A program made the position numbers and the translations under genes. A stretch of 64,000 nt of DNA from Neisseriaceae bacterium (lineage in GTDB: Bacteria; Pseudomonadota; Gammaproteobacteria; Burkholderiales; Neisseriaceae), in contig JAGBKK010000021.1 of the NCBI GenBank assembly GCA_017934045.1, positions 1 to 64,000 on the forward strand, in the 5' to 3' direction. Positions within the stretch are counted from its first letter, which is position 1, and every line of letters begins with the position of its first letter. Shown in pieces: positions 60,647-64,000 of the stretch. Under the pieces are notes generated by a model. That model had not been told where the DNA came from. It ran no database searches and was given only the letters and a program-made list of their open reading frames with translations.

Positions 60647-61489
60647 ATGGCATACAGATATGACCCTGATTTAGAATTTTTGGGTAATTGTTCGTCCGAA
60701 GAATTAAAAGATTTTGCTGAATTATTGATTTATGACAAGAACGGCACAGAACGATTAACTGGTAATATGGATTTAGCCAAAAGATACAAATATCAACCAG
60801 ATTGTCGTCAATATTGGAAAGAACTTGCTGCGGAATTTCAATTATTTGGCGGCAATAGTATTGCTAATCTTTTTCGTGGTAATGAAGGTGTTTTATACAA
60901 AGAAATTTTGCGTGATGTTTGCGACAAGATGAAAGTTAAAGGTTTTTCTGAAAGTCAATCCACAGAATGGAATGAGCAATTATTTATGGTGCAAATGATA
61001 CCGACCATTATTGAACAAATGCCGCCTGATATGTTAAAAGCCATTGCCGATGAATTAGGTATGGAAAACACAAATAATATAACACCACAAGTTTGTACAG
61101 CAGCATTTATCAAACTGTTTCGTATGGGCGGATTTAAGTCCTATCAAATCACTTTGATTATTGTCAATGCAATTTGGAAGTTTTTATTCGGACGCGGTCT
61201 AACGATTGCTGCTAACGCTACCATAACCAGAATATTAGGTATTTTTATGGGACCAGTTGGTTGGACTTTTACAGCTGTTTGGACTGCAATAGATATAGCA
61301 AGCCCTGCCTATCGAATAACTGTTCCTGCTGTTTTTCAAATTATTTATTTAAGGTCGTTAAATGCTAATCGTGCATTGATTGAAGAACAAACAGATAATC
61401 ATCAACAAAAAACCCCTGATGACGCACGAGCGGTGGCACAATGTGCAGACGCAGTAGTCGTGGGCAGTAAAATAGTCCAGATAGTCTGA
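60647..61489 (+). CDS. YaaW-like protein (DUF3944 plus UPF0174) with trpA-derived C-terminus
   Basis: A 280-residue protein. The N-terminal YRYDPDLEFLGNCSSEELKD is DUF3944. The middle resembles YaaW/UPF0174 with a hydrophobic, Gly-rich segment (ITRILGIFMGPVGWTFTAVW, about residues 198-217). Function unknown. From residue about 255 the sequence TPDDARAVAQCADAVVVGSK matches TrpA, so the natural C-terminus has been replaced by a gene fragment. AAGGAA precedes ATG 60647. It sits inside a split Correia-like element. Confidence 0.75.
   Translation: MAYRYDPDLEFLGNCSSEELKDFAELLIYDKNGTERLTGNMDLAKRYKYQPDCRQYWKELAAEFQLFGGNSIANLFRGNEGVLYKEILRDVCDKMKVKGFSESQSTEWNEQLFMVQMIPTIIEQMPPDMLKAIADELGMENTNNITPQVCTAAFIKLFRMGGFKSYQITLIIVNAIWKFLFGRGLTIAANATITRILGIFMGPVGWTFTAVWTAIDIASPAYRITVPAVFQIIYLRSLNANRALIEEQTDNHQQKTPDDARAVAQCADAVVVGSKIVQIV
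61411..61475 (+). pseudogene. Displaced trpA fragment fused in frame
   Basis: Sixty-odd bases match the intact trpA (coding TPDDARSVAQCADAVVVGSR) with several silent and non-silent differences, in the TrpA reading frame. Past this the frame reads KIVQIV and stops. Confidence 0.85.
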
Positions 61490-61495
61490 AAAAAA

Positions 61496-61527
61496 ATAAA
61501 ACCGTAACAAATTGTTACGGTTTTATT
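61496..61527 (+). terminator. Intrinsic terminator after yaaW-like gene
   Basis: Stem AAAACCGTAAC / GTTACGGTTTT with loop AAATT, followed by ATTTTC, directly after the stop codon. Confidence 0.85.
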
Positions 61528-61673
61528 TTCCGCCACTAAATATTTTTCAGGCAGCCTGAAACAGCGTAGGGCGAATAAAATGAAGTTAATGTTCGCTAAA
61601 ATCTTTACACCTGCCTGAAAAGATATTATTTTGTTTCTCACAAATTTTTTTATTATCTCTCACGGAGACACGG

Positions 61674-61725
61674 AAATACGGCAAGACACGCCAACGCATT
61701 TCAATTTTGAAGTTGTTTGACTATA
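61674..61725 (+). mobile_element. Right half of a split Correia-like element
   Basis: AAATACGGCAAGACACGCCA, ACGC, then TTTTGAAGTTGTTTGACTATA. The end pairs with the left half at 60289 (TATAGTCAAATAAATTCAAA) with only a few mismatches. Confidence 0.7.
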
Positions 61726-61746
61726 AACCCTTTCAGGCTGCCTGAA

Positions 61747-61779
61747 AAAAATAAGGTAGGTTTTTTAACCTACCTTATT
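61747..61779 (-). terminator. Terminator of ilvD
   Basis: On the minus strand, the stem AAATAAGGTAGGTT / AACCTACCTTATTT with a short T/A loop lies just past the ilvD stop codon, followed by T and an uptake sequence. Confidence 0.8.
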
Positions 61780-61781
61780 TT

Positions 61782-63641
61782 TTATTTGCGTTCCACTTGC
61801 GACACATCTCTTACCGCCCCAGTATCAGCCGAAGTTGCCATAGCGGCGTAGGCTTTGAGTGCGGCGGAAATTTGGCGGTTGCGGTTTTCAGGTTGCCATG
61901 CGTTTTTTCCTTTGGCGTTCATTTTGTCGCGGCGTTTTTGCAATTCTTCGTCTGACACGGCTAAATGAATGCGGCGGTTGGGAATGTCGATTTCGATGGT
62001 GTCGTTTTCTTCAATCAAGCCGATTGCCCCTTCTTCGGCGGCTTCTGGTGAGACATGTCCAATCGATAAGCCCGAAGTGCCGCCTGAAAAGCGTCCGTCT
62101 GTCAGCAAGGCACAGGCTTTGCCCAAGCCTTTGGATTTTAAGTAACTGGTGGGATACAGCATTTCTTGCATACCAGGTCCGCCTTTGGGTCCTTCGTAGC
62201 GAATCACCACCACATCGCCTGCCACAATTTGATTGGCTAAAATGCCTTCCACGGCGGCTTCTTGGCTTTCAAATACTCTCGCACGCCCTTTGAATTTCAA
62301 AATGCTGTCATCAACGCCTGCGGTTTTGACGACGCAACCCCTTTCAGCGATATTGCCAAACAATACGGCTAATCCGCCGTCTTGCGAATAGGCGTTTTCT
62401 TTATTGCGAATGCAGCCTGAAACGCGGTCGGTATCGTGTTCGGCATAGCGTTTGTCTTGTGAGAATGCTTTGATGGTGCGAATGAAAGCAGGAGCGGCAA
62501 GGTAACGATTTTTTGCTTTCTCATCAGAGGTTTGCAGAATATCCCATTTGGCTAACGCTTCTTTCAGGCTCGCTGAATGCACGGTTTTGACATTGGTTTT
62601 CAGGCAGCCTGCACGGTTAAGTTCGCCCAAAATCGCCATCACACCGCCTGCACGATGTACATCTTGCATATGATATTTTTGCGTTGCAGGAGCGACTTTG
62701 CACAAACACGGCACGGAACGGCTTAAACGGTCGATGTCTGCCATTTTGAAATCCACGCCTGCTTCGGTGGCAACCGCTAACAAGTGCAAAATGGTGTTGG
62801 TTGAACCGCCCATCGCAATATCCAAACTCATCGCATTTTCAAACGCTGCTTTGGTGGCAATGCTGCGTGGCAAAACGCTTGCGTCGTCTTGTTCGTAATA
62901 TTTTTTCGTAATATCAACAATAAGTCGTGCCGCTTCTAAAAACAATTCCTTGCGTTCTGCGTGCGTGGCAAGGAGCGAACCATTGGCAGGCAAGGATAAA
63001 CCTAATGCTTCGGTCAAGCAGTTCATCGAGTTAGCCGTGAACATTCCTGAACACGAGCCGCAAGTCGGACAAGCGGCGTTTTCCATTTGATTGACAAAAT
63101 CGTCCGAATTTTTGTCATTTGCCGCTTCAACCATAGCGTCAATTAAATCCAACTTGCGAATGCTATTGTTTTCGACTATGGTCATTTGCCCTGCTTCCAT
63201 CGGGCCGCCTGAAACGAAAACCGCAGGGATATTCAACCGCATCGCCGCCATCAGCATACCTGGGGTGATTTTGTCGCAGTTAGAAATGCACACCATTGCG
63301 TCCGCACAATGGGCATTGACCATATATTCCACGCTGTCGGCGATTAAATCGCGAGACGGCAGGCTATACAACATACCGCCGTGTCCCATCGCAATGCCGT
63401 CATCAATCGCAATGGTGTTGAACTCTTTGGCAATGCCGCCTGCGGCTTCGATTTCACGACACACCATCTGCCCAATGTCGTGCAAATGCACATGCCCTGG
63501 CACAAACTGCGTAAAAGAATTAACCACAGCAATAATGGGCTTGCCAAAGTCTTTATCCGCCACGCCTGTGGCACGCCATAGGGCCCTTGCCCCCGCCATA
63601 TTGCGACCCGAAACCGAAGTATGCGAACGATATTGTGGCAT
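61782..63641 (-). CDS. ilvD: Dihydroxy-acid dehydratase
   Basis: A 619-residue Fe-S dehydratase of isoleucine, valine and pantothenate synthesis. Cluster ligands are in [11 protein letters not shown] (about residue 122) and [20 protein letters not shown] (about 192-211). [20 protein letters not shown] is the C-terminal signature. An uptake-like site encodes [11 protein letters not shown] 63641 is preceded by an AAGGACAC-type site. It is a single gene; ilvC and ilvBN are not near. Confidence 0.97.
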   Translation of the reverse strand: MPQYRSHTSVSGRNMAGARALWRATGVADKDFGKPIIAVVNSFTQFVPGHVHLHDIGQMVCREIEAAGGIAKEFNTIAIDDGIAMGHGGMLYSLPSRDLIADSVEYMVNAHCADAMVCISNCDKITPGMLMAAMRLNIPAVFVSGGPMEAGQMTIVENNSIRKLDLIDAMVEAANDKNSDDFVNQMENAACPTCGSCSGMFTANSMNCLTEALGLSLPANGSLLATHAERKELFLEAARLIVDITKKYYEQDDASVLPRSIATKAAFENAMSLDIAMGGSTNTILHLLAVATEAGVDFKMADIDRLSRSVPCLCKVAPATQKYHMQDVHRAGGVMAILGELNRAGCLKTNVKTVHSASLKEALAKWDILQTSDEKAKNRYLAAPAFIRTIKAFSQDKRYAEHDTDRVSGCIRNKENAYSQDGGLAVLFGNIAERGCVVKTAGVDDSILKFKGRARVFESQEAAVEGILANQIVAGDVVVIRYEGPKGGPGMQEMLYPTSYLKSKGLGKACALLTDGRFSGGTSGLSIGHVSPEAAEEGAIGLIEENDTIEIDIPNRRIHLAVSDEELQKRRDKMNAKGKNAWQPENRNRQISAALKAYAAMATSADTGAVRDVSQVERK

Positions 63642-63692
63642 TTTTTTGTGTCCTTATGTTTTAAATAAATAAAAGGGAGATTATACGACTAT

Positions 63693-63718
63693 TTTCAGGC
63701 AGCCTGAAACGGTATAAT
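63693..63718 (+). promoter_or_regulatory. cutA promoter with uptake sequence in the spacer
   Basis: TATAAT (63713-63718) is preceded directly by a complete uptake sequence (63693-63709), the same arrangement as upstream of rdgC, 28 bases before ATG 63746. Confidence 0.5.
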
Positions 63719-63745
63719 AACGCTTTTTATTCATACCAAAACACT

Positions 63746-64000
63746 ATGGCATTAGTTTTTATTTACACCACCACCGCCAAAATGGAAGACGCTGAAAAAT
63801 TAGCGGAAATACTGATCAAACAACAACTTGCGGCGTGTGTGTCGGTGGGTAAAAAAGTCAAATCGCACTATGTTTGGCAGACAAGGCGAGAATGGGCAGA
63901 AGAATATCCCATCACCATTAAAACCACGGCAGAAAAACAATCAGCCGTATGCAATTTTTTGCAGCACAATCACCCTTACGAATTGCCTGAAATTGTGTGC
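63746..64000 (+). CDS. cutA: Divalent-cation tolerance protein CutA, 3' end outside window
   Basis: Eighty-five codons of a small trimeric PII-like protein run to the window edge without a stop. FIYTTTAKMEDAEKLAEIL at the N-terminus, LAACVSVGKKVKSHYVWQ and HPYELPEIV are CutA1 motifs. It is linked to copper tolerance in E. coli, though the molecular role is debated. It diverges from ilvD. Confidence 0.92.
   Translation, partial: MALVFIYTTTAKMEDAEKLAEILIKQQLAACVSVGKKVKSHYVWQTRREWAEEYPITIKTTAEKQSAVCNFLQHNHPYELPEIVC

Noticed and set aside
63091..63672. Long plus-strand ORF opposite ilvD
   Set aside because: A shadow of the ilvD coding frame; no family resemblance.

Overview
The window comes from a Neisseriaceae chromosome. 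Roughly eighty copies (counted by eye) of the DNA uptake sequence core TTTCAGGCAGCCTGAAA are scattered over both strands. This is the Simonsiella/Kingella/Alysiella type, not the ATGCCGTCTGAA type of pathogenic Neisseria. Where one arm of the palindrome is broken, the surviving half is usually AGGCTGCCTGAA, the dialect described for Simonsiella muelleri. With the low GC content, I infer Simonsiella muelleri or a close relative. Correia-like miniature elements and a PilC/PilY1 gene fit the same family.

Layout. 1-3500: a surface-glycosylation cluster with two tandem GtrII-type glucosyltransferases facing a gtrB-gtrA pair. 3526-6346: lipA and aspS. 6837-11185: a pilC/pilY1 gene broken by a one-base frameshift. 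11397-12014: a 2-Cys peroxiredoxin. 12746-19340: the F1Fo ATP synthase operon atpBEFHAGDC, without atpI. 19701-26539: iscU, lptM-lysA, an ABC-2 exporter with a small export protein, infC with a non-AUG start, and rnc-era. 26545-30510 (minus strand): an alpha/beta hydrolase, coaBC, accD and trpA. 30637-33711: a flavodoxin, a decayed ORF containing a Correia element, a repeat-bearing surface lipoprotein and hemB. 34382-46348: ppsR, mltG, a DUF3298 lipoprotein, trmO, a periplasmic ATP-dependent DNA ligase (ligE type), folE2, rdgC, recX, fbp, an NlpD-like protein, ung and ftsA. 46365-56558: ftsQ, ddlB, a nitroreductase, an LpxL-like acyltransferase, hldA, ygfZ and sucBA. 56827-64000: purN, a DUF3108 protein, an acetyl-CoA hydrolase/CoA-transferase, a yaaW-like gene, ilvD and the start of cutA.

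Most genes are housekeeping (ATP synthesis, TCA cycle, haem, CoA, fatty acid, folate, lysine, branched-chain amino acids, cell division). The interest lies in the spaces between them. These hold Correia-like elements, a second dispersed repeat of about 170 bp, and small displaced 3' ends of genes that exist intact elsewhere in the window (trpA and sucB). One Correia-like element appears to be split by a segment of about 1.3 kb carrying yaaW with a trpA tail. The uptake sequences also supply stop codons, internal peptides, terminators and promoter spacers to host genes.

No tRNA, rRNA, CRISPR array, insertion sequence transposase or prophage was seen. Coordinates of short sites were counted by hand and may be off by a base or two.
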